From Bdellovibrio sp. KM01 (GTDB lineage: Bacteria; Bdellovibrionota; Bdellovibrionia; Bdellovibrionales; Bdellovibrionaceae): 64,000 nt of DNA. Shown here in pieces: positions 38,759-47,921 of the stretch. Both the position numbers and the translations under genes were made by a program. The DNA lies in contig NZ_CP058348.1 of NCBI RefSeq assembly GCF_013752535.1, positions 1,798,001 to 1,862,000 of the forward strand, in the 5' to 3' direction. Below the pieces are notes generated by a model. It was not told where the DNA came from and searched no databases. It saw only the letters and a list, made by a program, of their open reading frames with translations. How positions within the stretch are numbered: position 1 is the stretch's first letter; each line of letters opens with the position of its first letter.

Positions 38759-39294
38759 AAAATCTTTGGATTGGTCTTCGCATTTTTACTGTTTTGTCTC
38801 TAGTTACGGGAATAGCTTATCCTCTGTTGGTCACGGGAATCGGTGCTGCCGCATTTCCTGATCAAGTTCGAGGATCATTAGTTATGAAAAATGATATGGT
38901 GGTGGGTTCGTCTTTGTTGGGACAGAAATTCATCGGTGAAGGCTATTTTAAACCCCGTCCCTCGGCTGTGGATTATAATGGCGCAAGTTCGGGGGCCAGC
39001 AATATGTCTCCGACAAATGAAGCTTTAAAGAAAGCAATTGCTGAGCGTCAGGCTCAGGGCTTAACGCGAGAAATGCTCTATGCATCTGGAAGCGGATTGG
39101 ATCCTGAGATCAGTCCTGAGGCAGCAAACGACCAAGTGGAACGAATCGCCAAGGAGCGTAAATTAACGGCGGCGCAGACAGAGCTAGTCAGTCACCTAGT
39201 TCAGGAATACACTCAATCTAGGCAGTGGGGTTTCATGGGTGAGCCCCGTGTGAATGTTTTAAAGCTTAATTTGGCTTTGGATCAGAAATTATGA
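38755..39294 (+). CDS. kdpC: Potassium-transporting ATPase subunit C
   Basis: 179 residues: one N-terminal membrane helix ([19 protein letters not shown]) and a soluble domain with family motifs [37 protein letters not shown] and [20 protein letters not shown]. KdpC stabilises the KdpAB complex and affects nucleotide affinity. Overlaps kdpB by 4 bases (ATGA) and kdpD by 4 bases, so all are translationally coupled. Confidence 0.96.
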   Translation: MKNLWIGLRIFTVLSLVTGIAYPLLVTGIGAAAFPDQVRGSLVMKNDMVVGSSLLGQKFIGEGYFKPRPSAVDYNGASSGASNMSPTNEALKKAIAERQAQGLTREMLYASGSGLDPEISPEAANDQVERIAKERKLTAAQTELVSHLVQEYTQSRQWGFMGEPRVNVLKLNLALDQKL

Positions 39295-41975
39295 ATGATG
39301 ACTACCGTCCCGATCCGGATCGTATACTTGATGGTATAAAAAAAGCGGAGGAGTCCACATATCGTGGGCACCTGCGCATTTTTTTTGGGATGTGTCCTGG
39401 GGTTGGTAAAACCTATGCAATGCTTGAGGCCGCACAAGAGCAATTCCGTCAGCGTGTGGATATTGTTGTTGGTGTGGTTGAAACACACGGTCGTAAAGAA
39501 ACTGAAGGACTGCTGCTAGGTCTGGAAGTGTTGCCTCGTAAAAAAATTAAATACAAAGATTCTGTTCTTGAAGAAATGGATATTGATGCCATTTTAAAAC
39601 GTAAACCGGAGATCGTGTTAGTCGACGAGTTGGCGCATACCAATGCTCCAGGTTCTCGCCATCAAAAAAGATATCAGGATGTCTTGGAACTTTTAGATGC
39701 AGGGATTCATGTTTATACAACGGTGAATGTTCAGCATATTGAAAGTCGCGCGGATCTGGTGCAACAAATTACCGGCGTTCGCGTTTTTGAAAGAGTTCCC
39801 GATTCCGTCGTGGATCAGGCTCAACAAATTGAATTGGTTGATATCAGTGCGCAGAATTTGCGTAAGCGTTTAAAAGAAGGCAAGGTCTATCACGGGGATC
39901 GCGCAGCGAAAGCAGGAGAGAACTTTTTTAAGGAAACTCATTTGCTGGCTCTGAGAGAGCTAGCCCTTCGTTATACCGCCGAGAAGGTAGATCAAGACCT
40001 TCAAGATCAAATGGTTGTACAAAGAGTAAGCGGGCCTTGGAACACCCAAGAGCGTCTTTTGGTAGCTATAGGATACAGTCCCTATTCAGCGCGCCTGATA
40101 CGTGCTACTCGAAGGATGGCTTACAGTTTGGAGGCTCCTTGGTTGGCCTTGTACGTGGATACAGGTGAGCAACTTTCAGCTGATGACCAGGCCATGCTCA
40201 ACAAGAATTTGGCTCTTGCTCGAGAGTTGGGTGCGGAAGTCGTAGCGGTCCGTGATGCTAATATCGTGGAAGCCATCCATCGGATCTCTAATGAAAGAAA
40301 TGTTACGCAAATTATCATGGGTCGCCCCGTGGGGCGCTGGTGGGATTTCATATTCCGCCGAGGATCTTTGTTAGATCAACTGGTGCAAAGAGCCAGTCTG
40401 GTCGATATCCATATCATTCGTCAGGAAGAGCAAAAGAATAAGAAAAAGTTTCGTTGGGCCCCACCAGCATTGTATGCCCCAGGGACGTCTTACTGGAATG
40501 CATTTTGGTTTGTAGGTGGGATTACATTTATTAGTGAATTGCTGAATCCTTATATAGGATATCGAGCGGTGGGCTTTATATTCTTATTGGCGATTTTATT
40601 GATGGGATTCGTTAGTACGTTGGGGCCGATCTTATTTGCCGCAAGTATAAGTGTTCTTGTTTGGAATTTCTTATTTATTCCACCGTTATTTACTTTTCAC
40701 ATCACCGCTGCGGAAGATGTGATGATGTGCTTTGCTTATCTTTTTGTTGCCATGATGGGTGGTTTTTTAACTGCTAAGATTCGTCGTCGTGATCGCGATT
40801 TGTTGCAAAGAGACCAATACAATCGGGCTCTTTTGGAGTTGGTTCAGGATATGTCCACGGCGGTGACTCCTACGGAAGTAGCCTACTCTGCAGCGAAAAA
40901 TCTGGAGAAAGTTTTAAATGGAAAAATTAAAATTTTATTCTCCACTCAGGAAGGCACATTGGAGCGTCGTCCTTATAATTCCGCCAAGTTAGACGACAAA
41001 GACCTGGCTTTGGCGCTTTGGTCTTTTGACAATCGCAAGAAGGCAGGATGGAAGACGGAGACGCTGACAGAGTCTCGCTGTTTGAGCGTGCCGTTAAAAG
41101 GTAAAAACAGTCTTGAAGGTGTGATGTTGTTCTATCCTCGAGTTCAGAATCCCTTGTCATTGGAGCAGGACAATCTGATTGAAACGGTCGCTTTGCAGTT
41201 AGGAGCGTCTTTAGAGCGTCTGAAATTGCAGAGTACACTTCAGGATGTGAAGTTACTTGAAACCTCTGAAAAGTTACATCAGGCGCTTTTGAATTCTGTT
41301 TCCCATGAATTGCGCACCCCACTGACAGCCATCATCGGATCTGCCTCGGCTTTAAGGGATGCAAAATTGAGTGCTGAAAACAGAGTGAGAGAAGACTTGG
41401 TTGACTCTGTCATTCAATCTTCGCGAAGACTGGATCAAGTTGTTGAGAATTTGTTAGATATGTCACGATTGAATTCGGGGGTTTTGACGCCTAAAAAAGT
41501 TTGGGTGGATTTCGTGGATTTCTGCTCGGAATTAACTCAAAGAATGAAAGCCACTGTCGTTGGTCATCATTTGCAGTTCCAATCATCTGAAGAACAGTGT
41601 CTGCTGCAGATCGATGAAAAATTGCTGGAACATGCGATTTCCAATTTAATACTGAATGCCGCTAAGTACTCCAAGGCAGATTCAAATATTATTTTGAAAC
41701 TTCAACATGAGGGACGAAAAGTCATCTTGAGTGTTTCAGATGAAGGAAGTGGAATTCCTTTGGAACAGTTGGAAAAAATATTCGAGCCATTTCACCGTGT
41801 GCCGGGAACGGCCGCTGGTGGAGTCGGTTTGGGATTGGCGATTGTAAAAGCTTTTGTTGAAGCTCATGGTGGACAAGTTTATGCTGAAAACCGTGTGGAT
41901 CGAAGTGGGGCTGAATTCGTTATTCAGCTTCCTTATGAAAATCCTCCTGCTATTTTAACTTCAGAGGGGCGTTAA
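39291..41975 (+). CDS. kdpD: Osmosensitive K+ channel sensor histidine kinase
   Basis: 894 residues in the full KdpD layout: an N-terminal KdpD domain with Walker A GVGKTY (FFGMCPGVGKTYAMLEA, near residues 37-42) and VDELAHTNAPGSRHQKRYQD; a Usp-like domain (about 250-370, LLVAIGYSPYSARLIRATR); four membrane helices (DUF4118, about 405-495); a GAF-like region; and the kinase with H-box SVSHELRTPLT (His672) and ATP lid GVGLGLAIVKAF. It senses K+ limitation and phosphorylates KdpE. The order kdpABCDE in one coupled operon differs from systems where kdpDE has its own promoter. Confidence 0.97.
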   Translation: MNDDYRPDPDRILDGIKKAEESTYRGHLRIFFGMCPGVGKTYAMLEAAQEQFRQRVDIVVGVVETHGRKETEGLLLGLEVLPRKKIKYKDSVLEEMDIDAILKRKPEIVLVDELAHTNAPGSRHQKRYQDVLELLDAGIHVYTTVNVQHIESRADLVQQITGVRVFERVPDSVVDQAQQIELVDISAQNLRKRLKEGKVYHGDRAAKAGENFFKETHLLALRELALRYTAEKVDQDLQDQMVVQRVSGPWNTQERLLVAIGYSPYSARLIRATRRMAYSLEAPWLALYVDTGEQLSADDQAMLNKNLALARELGAEVVAVRDANIVEAIHRISNERNVTQIIMGRPVGRWWDFIFRRGSLLDQLVQRASLVDIHIIRQEEQKNKKKFRWAPPALYAPGTSYWNAFWFVGGITFISELLNPYIGYRAVGFIFLLAILLMGFVSTLGPILFAASISVLVWNFLFIPPLFTFHITAAEDVMMCFAYLFVAMMGGFLTAKIRRRDRDLLQRDQYNRALLELVQDMSTAVTPTEVAYSAAKNLEKVLNGKIKILFSTQEGTLERRPYNSAKLDDKDLALALWSFDNRKKAGWKTETLTESRCLSVPLKGKNSLEGVMLFYPRVQNPLSLEQDNLIETVALQLGASLERLKLQSTLQDVKLLETSEKLHQALLNSVSHELRTPLTAIIGSASALRDAKLSAENRVREDLVDSVIQSSRRLDQVVENLLDMSRLNSGVLTPKKVWVDFVDFCSELTQRMKATVVGHHLQFQSSEEQCLLQIDEKLLEHAISNLILNAAKYSKADSNIILKLQHEGRKVILSVSDEGSGIPLEQLEKIFEPFHRVPGTAAGGVGLGLAIVKAFVEAHGGQVYAENRVDRSGAEFVIQLPYENPPAILTSEGR

Positions 41976-42664
41976 TGAAGGATCTGCGTCGAGTTCTGGT
42001 TATTGATGATGAGGCACCGATCAGAAAGCTTTTGCGAGTCACTCTTGAAGGCAATTCTTATCATGTTATTGAAGCCCACAATGCTCAACAGGGTATTTCA
42101 ATGGCAGCTTCGGAAAGACCGGAGTTGATTCTTTTAGACCTGGGGCTTCCCGATAAAAATGGCTTGGAAGTTTTGCGCGAAGTCCGCGAATGGTCCCAAG
42201 TTCCTATTGTGGTTCTCACTGTACAAGATTCTGATGAAGATAAAATTGCAGCCTTAGACGGTGGGGCTGATGATTACGTCACCAAACCCTTTAGCGTTCC
42301 TGAGCTTTTGGTTCGTATGCGTGTGGCTCTTCGTCATTCCGTTGGTGCTCCAGAAAAGACTGAATTTAAGAGTGGTCCCTTGGTTGTAGATATTCCCGGA
42401 CACGTTGTTAAAGTTTCAGGTCAGGAAATCAAACTGACTGCGACTGAATTCAATATTGTGAAAGTCCTGATGAAGCATAAAGGGAAAGTGGTCACGCATC
42501 GAATGCTTTTAAATGAAATCTGGGGACCCAATTCCGTGGAGCATACTCACTATTTACGCGTGTATGTCGGGGCTGTTCGAAAAAAGATCAAGCTGGATGA
42601 GGCAACGCCTGAGCTGATTAGCACGGAAGCCGGAGTGGGTTACCGGCTTCTTGATTTGGATTAA
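41975..42664 (+). CDS. kdpE: KDP operon response regulator
   Basis: 229 residues: an OmpR/PhoB-type regulator with the receiver domain (VLVIDDEAPIRKLLRV, phospho-acceptor Asp55 in LILLDLGLPDKNG, the K in YVTKPF) and a C-terminal winged helix (TATEFNIVKVLMKHKGKVV, HTHYLRVYVGAVRKKI). Phosphorylated KdpE activates the kdp promoter. The ATG shares one base with the kdpD stop. The 3' end overlaps the convergent chalcone-isomerase-like gene by 4 bases. Confidence 0.97.
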   Translation: MKDLRRVLVIDDEAPIRKLLRVTLEGNSYHVIEAHNAQQGISMAASERPELILLDLGLPDKNGLEVLREVREWSQVPIVVLTVQDSDEDKIAALDGGADDYVTKPFSVPELLVRMRVALRHSVGAPEKTEFKSGPLVVDIPGHVVKVSGQEIKLTATEFNIVKVLMKHKGKVVTHRMLLNEIWGPNSVEHTHYLRVYVGAVRKKIKLDEATPELISTEAGVGYRLLDLD

Positions 42665-43296
42665 TCTTTTAGCAGCGATTTTTTAAGTTCTGCGACGCCG
42701 TCATCGGCAGGCTTACCCAACCAAATTGAAAACACTTTTTCAATCAGTCCAGAAGACCCTTTGATTTCAGTCACTGTACCTGCGGTTGTTTCATAAGAAA
42801 TCTTTTCTGATCCATCTTTCATGCGAGAACCCAGAATTGTCAGAGCTTTTCCTTCTTTTGCTTCGCCGCCTTTAGAAACTGCATCTAGGAATTGTTTAAG
42901 GGAAGCATCATCCAAACTCACAGCGTTCGCAGTGAGGGCTTCTTTGAAGGATTTCTGAACATTTTCACCATCTACTGCACGCAAGAAGTGAAGTTGAATT
43001 GCTACTGCCTTTTGGTCTTTTAAAGAAGCCAAGGCATCTGCTTTTTTGAATTTCGCCAGATCAGCGACATAAAGTTCACCGACATAGACTTTTACGTTAA
43101 CAAAAACGACTTTCTTGGCGCGAAGTCCCGCACCAACTTCCGTCAGTTTTACGTCTTCACCATCTACATTTGTCGTAGCGGAAGGGGATAGTGCGATTTT
43201 CTCCATTTTTTGATTGCCAGCTTCTGTTTTTAAAAGAGCGGCATTTGCAGAGAAAGACAAAGCGGAAGTGATTAGAGACAAAATGATTGTTTTCAT
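42661..43296 (-). CDS. Secreted chalcone-isomerase-like protein
   Basis: 211 residues with a signal peptide (MKTIILSLITSALSFSANA). The body matches the chalcone-isomerase-like periplasmic family: LTEVGAGLRAKKVVFVNVKV, YVGELYVADLA, AIQLHFLRAVDGENVQKSFK and the end VFSIWLGKPADDGVAELKKS. Bacterial members lack flavonoid substrates and are thought to bind fatty acids or act as structural proteins; catalysis is not expected. Tail-to-tail with kdpE, 4 bases overlapping; no link to potassium is implied. Confidence 0.85.
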   Translation of the reverse strand: MKTIILSLITSALSFSANAALLKTEAGNQKMEKIALSPSATTNVDGEDVKLTEVGAGLRAKKVVFVNVKVYVGELYVADLAKFKKADALASLKDQKAVAIQLHFLRAVDGENVQKSFKEALTANAVSLDDASLKQFLDAVSKGGEAKEGKALTILGSRMKDGSEKISYETTAGTVTEIKGSSGLIEKVFSIWLGKPADDGVAELKKSLLKD

Positions 43297-43380
43297 AGCA
43301 CTATGATTCGTTTTGCGAATGAATATGTCAATGCTGAAAAGTTTTGTTGGCAGTCAGAGAGTGCATAAAGTAACATTTCA

Positions 43381-44760
43381 ATGTTTATGGCTGAAAAACG
43401 TCCTGCTATCTTTTTTAGACAGAAGTTGGAGCTCTTGCTGTTGAGTCAGCGAGAGGACGTTTTGTCTCGTGTTCAGAAGCTTATATCTGAGCATAAGTTT
43501 ACATTTAGACATGTTTTGGCTATGGATGATCTTAAGGCTCGTCCCTTTGAATTGCAAAGAGCTTTGACTATTGTGGTTGCACAAGAAGAGTCGGAGCATA
43601 TCGGTGCGTTTACGGAAAGAATTCTCGGGTTGGTTGAGAAATTTCCTCTTTCTACGATTTTTACACTGACCCATGAAGCCCCTGAGAAAAATAAATTCTC
43701 TGGTTCAAAGTTTTCGCGGGTGCTTTTGATAACGCCTTTTGATTTCTTTCAGAACTTCAAATTTGAATACATGCTGTTGTTGAAGTGCCGGGCGCAGTTT
43801 TTTGATATTTTACCTTCAGATTTATTCTCTATGACCACTCTGCCATTTACGGTTTTTGTGCGCATGCCTATTAACCAAAGAATCATGGGTGTTGCATTCC
43901 GGGGAGCTGTGCTGTCGGATTCTAAATATCAGAAAATGCTTACGAAGGGTGGTTTTTTAGTTCATGGGCGCGAAACCCCTGCCTATGTTGAGTACATCAA
44001 CACTTATTTTGATCGTTCAGGGATGTCGCTCAGAAAGAGAATGCGCGCTGTTTTTCTGTCTATTGCCGCAGTATGGGTTGAGTTAAGTGAAGTTATTATT
44101 TTTGAATTTAAGACAGCTTCGGACGAAGAGATCGTCGCACTCTATAACCAGTTGGAGCAGTTGGCTCAGCAAATGATCGATGTCTTTAAGAGTGAAGAGA
44201 ATCTGTGGGATGCTTTGTGTGAAGTTTTAGAGAATGATCTGTTTGATAAGTGGCGCAGCCCCTGGGTGGCATCCTATGCCGCTTATATTTCGGTGAAGGC
44301 TAGTTTAGGAAATCCAGTGGATGTTCTGCTGGCGGGGATATTTTGTGATGTGGGGCTTTTGGATATTCCAGATGCAACCTATCAGAAGTTTTTGAAAGCG
44401 GGGGAGTCACAGTTGGACCCTCAGCAAACTGATGAGTATCGAAAGCATCCGATGATGTCTTTGAATCGTTGTCTATTCAAAAAAGTTCCTGTGAGTGAAT
44501 CTGTTAAGGCGATCATGGTTTGCGTCCATGAGCGTGCGGATGAAAAAGGATATCCGAGTCAGACGCCTTTTGAGATGGTTCCGGTGGAATCCTCTTTGAT
44601 CCGATTTGGTGAAATGATTGATTTTGGAGTGCGTACGACTATGGCTGAACAATCGATCGGCTTCCGTTATCTTCGAGACAAAATATGGCAAGAAGCCAAG
44701 GAAAAGCCCGGTAATTTTTCAAAAGACTTCCTTGAACAGATTTCTGAGAGCATGAAGTAA
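43381..44760 (+). CDS. Degenerate HD-GYP domain protein
   Basis: 459 residues. The C-terminal 200 residues follow the HD-GYP pattern: LLAGIFCDVGLLDIP aligns with the H-D-I-G-K-I-x-I-P motif but has Cys322 for the metal-binding His and Leu for the Lys. EYRKHPMMS keeps His356; CVHERADEKGYP keeps His383, the ERxD and GYP. HD-GYP domains normally hydrolyse cyclic di-GMP; loss of the HD histidine suggests weakened or lost catalysis, perhaps a binding role. The N-terminal 230 residues are of unknown family (Phe-rich, RVLLITPFDFFQNFKFE). Start at ATG 43381, without a clear ribosome site. Confidence 0.78.
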   Translation: MFMAEKRPAIFFRQKLELLLLSQREDVLSRVQKLISEHKFTFRHVLAMDDLKARPFELQRALTIVVAQEESEHIGAFTERILGLVEKFPLSTIFTLTHEAPEKNKFSGSKFSRVLLITPFDFFQNFKFEYMLLLKCRAQFFDILPSDLFSMTTLPFTVFVRMPINQRIMGVAFRGAVLSDSKYQKMLTKGGFLVHGRETPAYVEYINTYFDRSGMSLRKRMRAVFLSIAAVWVELSEVIIFEFKTASDEEIVALYNQLEQLAQQMIDVFKSEENLWDALCEVLENDLFDKWRSPWVASYAAYISVKASLGNPVDVLLAGIFCDVGLLDIPDATYQKFLKAGESQLDPQQTDEYRKHPMMSLNRCLFKKVPVSESVKAIMVCVHERADEKGYPSQTPFEMVPVESSLIRFGEMIDFGVRTTMAEQSIGFRYLRDKIWQEAKEKPGNFSKDFLEQISESMK

Positions 44761-44856
44761 CCATTCTGCCTATGACACCCATTGTAAGAGTGAAAATCTT
44801 TTGCCCCTATTTCGGCTTTTGCATTTAATAGAAGCCTTAATAAGGAGTACTAGAAA

Positions 44857-45357
44857 ATGCTTAAAGTTGTAGCAGTGGTGTTTGCATTTTTGGCTGGCGT
44901 AAGTGTAGCTGAAGCGAAAGATTTGACGAACCGTTTGGGTGTTGGAGTTAAATCTCATTCAACTTTGGATCTTCCAGAGCTTGCTGTTGTTTATAATCCT
45001 TCCACTGAAATTCAAATTTCAGGTGGGTTGGGAATTGATACTCAAAAAGATCAATCCAAGTTCGCGGCCACTGCCGGTGTTCGTCGTATCGTTTTTAAAG
45101 AACAAAACATGAACTTCTATATGGGTGGAACTTTAGGTTTGGTGAACTGGGAAGAAGTTAACGCCACGACATCTAAAAATGAAAAACAATCCGGCTTTGA
45201 GTTGGACGCCGTTTTCGGTGGTGAGTTTTTCTTTGCTGGTCTTGAGTCTTTGGGTTTCACGTTTGAAGGTGGCGTTGGTGTGATTTCCGCTGATAATGTT
45301 CGCTTTAGAACAATTGCGGATAGCCCTTTCCGCGCCGGTATTATTTTTTACTTCTAA
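44857..45357 (+). CDS. Small outer-membrane beta-barrel-like protein
   Basis: 166 residues: a signal peptide (MLKVVAVVFAFLAGVSVAEA) and a body of short amphipathic strands (LAVVYNPSTEIQISGGLGID, FYMGGTLGLVNWEEV, FELDAVFGGEFFFAGLESLG) ending with GIIFYF, the terminal aromatic expected of an outer-membrane barrel; eight strands are plausible. AAGGAG is 11 bases before the ATG. No family name. RidA follows 18 bases downstream. Confidence 0.72.
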   Translation: MLKVVAVVFAFLAGVSVAEAKDLTNRLGVGVKSHSTLDLPELAVVYNPSTEIQISGGLGIDTQKDQSKFAATAGVRRIVFKEQNMNFYMGGTLGLVNWEEVNATTSKNEKQSGFELDAVFGGEFFFAGLESLGFTFEGGVGVISADNVRFRTIADSPFRAGIIFYF

Positions 45358-45375
45358 TTCACAAAGGATATTTTC

Positions 45376-45753
45376 ATGAAAAAAGTTATTCACACAGACA
45401 ATGCTCCTAAAGCAGTTGGTCCATACTCTCAAGCCGTAGCAATGGGCGATTTCTTGTTCTGCTCTGGACAAATTTCTATCGATCCAAAGACGAATGAAGT
45501 TTTCACTGGCGACATCAAAACTCAAACTGAAATGGTTATGAAGAATGTTGAAGCCGTTCTTGCTGCAAACAACATGAATTTCACAAACGTAGTAAAAACA
45601 ACAATCTTTCTGACGAACATGGCGGACTTTGCAACTGTGAATGAAATCTATGCGAAATCATTCACGGCTGCTCCTCCTGCACGCTCTACAGTGGCTGTTG
45701 CGGCTTTGCCTAAAGGTGTGAACGTCGAGGTTGAAGTCCTTGCTCACCGCTAA
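45376..45753 (+). CDS. ridA: RidA family reactive enamine/imine deaminase
   Basis: 125 residues, typical length. RidA hydrolyses reactive 2-aminoacrylate and related imines made by PLP enzymes, protecting the cell. Signature regions: NAPKAVGPYSQAVAMGDFLF, SGQISIDPKTNE, EAVLAANNMNFTNVVKTTIF, and the C-terminal PPARSTVAVAALPKGVNVEV with the catalytic Arg. AAAGGA precedes the ATG. Its 3' end overlaps the DUF218 gene slightly, suggesting an operon. Confidence 0.95.
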   Translation: MKKVIHTDNAPKAVGPYSQAVAMGDFLFCSGQISIDPKTNEVFTGDIKTQTEMVMKNVEAVLAANNMNFTNVVKTTIFLTNMADFATVNEIYAKSFTAAPPARSTVAVAALPKGVNVEVEVLAHR

Positions 45754-46315
45754 AGCCCTGTTACGCACGCGTACTTTTTGGATTTTGATTGTTCTGGGAG
45801 CGCTGATTGTTCAGCGCTTTATCCATGAATATCATCAGATCGAAAAAGAACCGATGATCTCTTGGACGAAATCACAGAGTGCAGATTGCGCTGTGGTTTT
45901 GACGGGGGGGGCGGGGCGTGTGCGTGAAGGTTTTGATTTGCTGGCAAATCAAAACGTTAAGAAGCTGGTGATCTCTGGCGTGTATTCGAATGCGAGAATG
46001 CGCGAGATCATGCCTGTTTGGCCTTTTTATGGAAACTTGAATGAGAATGATGTGGTGTTGGATCGTAGATCAGAAACTACCTTCGGAAATGCTCAACAAA
46101 GTTTGCCGATTGTGGAAGCTTTAAAGTGCCGAGATATACTTTTGGTGACCTCGCGCTTGCACATGTATCGTTCTTATAAAACCTTCCGTTCTGCCTTTCC
46201 GGAGAACATTTTCATTCAGAAACATCCCATTGTGGGAGGCCGTTACGAGCCTTCGGTCGTGGAGATCTCTTTTGAGGCATTAAAGTCTTTCTTTTATTCT
46301 CTGTGGGCCTATTAA
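45740..46315 (+). CDS. DUF218/YdcF-like membrane-anchored protein
   Basis: 191 residues from a TTG at 45740, with GAGG 9 bases upstream; a TTG at 45731 is too close to that site. One N-terminal membrane helix (FWILIVLGALIVQRF) precedes a DUF218 domain: CAVVLTGGAGRVREGFDLL, KKLVISGVY, LDRRSETTFGNAQQSLPIVE and ILLVTSRLHMYRSYKTFRSA. ElyC and SanA of this family act in envelope polysaccharide or peptidoglycan maintenance; the reaction is unproven. The catalytic domain would be periplasmic. It overlaps ridA by 14 bases. Confidence 0.85.
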   Translation: MLTAKALLRTRTFWILIVLGALIVQRFIHEYHQIEKEPMISWTKSQSADCAVVLTGGAGRVREGFDLLANQNVKKLVISGVYSNARMREIMPVWPFYGNLNENDVVLDRRSETTFGNAQQSLPIVEALKCRDILLVTSRLHMYRSYKTFRSAFPENIFIQKHPIVGGRYEPSVVEISFEALKSFFYSLWAY

Positions 46316-46386
46316 AACCAGACCTTGGTTTGTAAACGAAAGTTCTATTTTCTCCGATAAATCACCTAGGAAACTGGGGATTTTCG

Positions 46387-47211
46387 ATGAATTCGTTACT
46401 CTTGCAAATAGACTCCCTCGGGAGATTTGTGACCAAGAATGTGGAGTACACATGGCGTGTACTCCTGATGGTTTATCTTTCCCTTCGCGCTACCATTCTT
46501 GATCAAACGCAAGGTGCGCGTGAAATCGTCCGCGTGATTTCGGCGCAAATTTACTTCACAGGATGGCAGGCTTTGCCGCTGGTAAGTGTTCTGGCGCTAA
46601 CTTCCGGAAGTGTCTTGGTGCTGCAATCCCTTTCAAATCTTTCCATGTTCGGCGGAACGCAGATGATCGGTCAGTTTTTGATCGTGATGATTTTACGTGA
46701 AGCCGGTCCGTTGTTAGTGGCTCTGGTCGTGGTCGCCCGATCTGGAACAGCGGTGGCTTCCGAGATTGGTAATATGCGTGCGAACCGCGAGATTGAAGCC
46801 CTAGAAGTGATGGGAATCAATCCCTTAAGCTATATCGTTTTTCCTCGCGTGTTGGGTGGCGTGATCAGCATGTTATGTCTGGCCTTTTATTTCAATTTCG
46901 TCGCTTTGATTGGCGGCTTTTTTGTGACGAAGTTCATTCAAGATATGCCCTTTGCGTTTTATGCTGAGTCGTTGATGACTTCGTTTGCGATGGATGACTT
47001 TTTGATTTTCCTTCTGAAAAACAGTTTCAGCGGAATGATCATTTTCGTCGTTTCCTGCTATCAGGGATTGTCGGTTAAAAAAAGTCCCACCGAAGTTCCG
47101 CAAGTCACAACCCAGGCGGTTGTGAACAGTATCATTTTCGTTATTATTTTTAATTTAGTTGTAACAGCTTTGTTCTATTTAAATCAGTTACGCAACCTGG
47201 GGGTCATTTAA
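46387..47211 (+). CDS. mlaE: Mla-type lipid transport permease
   Basis: 274 residues, MlaE/YrbE family inner-membrane permease with about six hydrophobic segments. Conserved parts: LPLVSVLALTSGSVLVLQSL, GPLLVALVVVARSGTAVASE, IGNMRANREIEALEVMGINP (the coupling-helix signature) and FPRVLGGVISMLCL. MlaFEDB systems move phospholipid between inner and outer membranes. The gene shares one base with the ATPase gene. No mlaB or mlaC is present. Confidence 0.93.
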   Translation: MNSLLLQIDSLGRFVTKNVEYTWRVLLMVYLSLRATILDQTQGAREIVRVISAQIYFTGWQALPLVSVLALTSGSVLVLQSLSNLSMFGGTQMIGQFLIVMILREAGPLLVALVVVARSGTAVASEIGNMRANREIEALEVMGINPLSYIVFPRVLGGVISMLCLAFYFNFVALIGGFFVTKFIQDMPFAFYAESLMTSFAMDDFLIFLLKNSFSGMIIFVVSCYQGLSVKKSPTEVPQVTTQAVVNSIIFVIIFNLVVTALFYLNQLRNLGVI

Positions 47212-47921
47212 TGAAAATCGAAAGTCTAAAATTTGAAGGCGTTTCTTTTTGCCACGAAGGTCAGGACCCCGTCGTTACCAATGTTGAATTTGATTTTCCG
47301 ATGAATGAAATTCTTTGGGTAAAGGCTGAAGAAGGCGCCGGTAAGAGCTCTTTGCTGCAAATTCTTGCAGGTTTGCAAATGCCTCAATCAGGTCAGTTCT
47401 TGATCAATGGCAACAACGTTTGCGATATGTCTTTCGAAGAGTTTTTGCCTTATAGACTGCAAATTGGCTATTCGTTTGATTATGGTGGTTTGATCAACAA
47501 TCAAACGTTGTTCGATAATATGATGTTGCCGCTTTTGTATCATAAGACTTTAAGTCCGGCGGATGCAAAGGCTCGCGTGGATGAGATCTTTAAGATTTTT
47601 GATGTGACGAAGTATGCACACGAGAGACCGGCACACGTCCCGGGTCGCTTGCGTAAACTTGTCTGCTTGTTGCGTGCGATGGTTATGCGCCCCCAAGTGT
47701 TGTTGTTGGATGATCCAAGCGTCGGTTTGGGGCAGGACAGCGTATACACGTTAGTGGATTATATCCATCAGCTGCGTAAAGAGGGATGTTTACAGCACGT
47801 CTTTATCAGTTCTTATGATGAGAAATTTATGAATCTTTTCAATTATCAGATTGTTCATTTGGATGATGGACAGCTTTATTTTCAACCGGTTGATCCAGAG
47901 AAGAGAGTCGTACATCTATGA
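47211..47921 (+). CDS. mlaF: Mla-type ABC ATPase with degenerate catalytic motifs
   Basis: 236 residues. Position and overall ABC fold identify it as the ATPase partner of MlaE. Walker A is intact (AEEGAGKSS, Lys45). However, the signature LSGGQ is replaced by VPGRL (143-147), the catalytic Glu after Walker B is Asp (LLLDDPS, Asp168), the H-switch His appears as Tyr (SSYDEK, Tyr202), and the Q-loop glutamine appears as Asp (GYSFDYGG, Asp90). Weak or absent ATP turnover is expected unless a second ATPase helps. It overlaps mlaD by 4 bases. The reading frame is intact with no sign of decay, so it is under selection. Confidence 0.85.
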   Translation: MKIESLKFEGVSFCHEGQDPVVTNVEFDFPMNEILWVKAEEGAGKSSLLQILAGLQMPQSGQFLINGNNVCDMSFEEFLPYRLQIGYSFDYGGLINNQTLFDNMMLPLLYHKTLSPADAKARVDEIFKIFDVTKYAHERPAHVPGRLRKLVCLLRAMVMRPQVLLLDDPSVGLGQDSVYTLVDYIHQLRKEGCLQHVFISSYDEKFMNLFNYQIVHLDDGQLYFQPVDPEKRVVHL

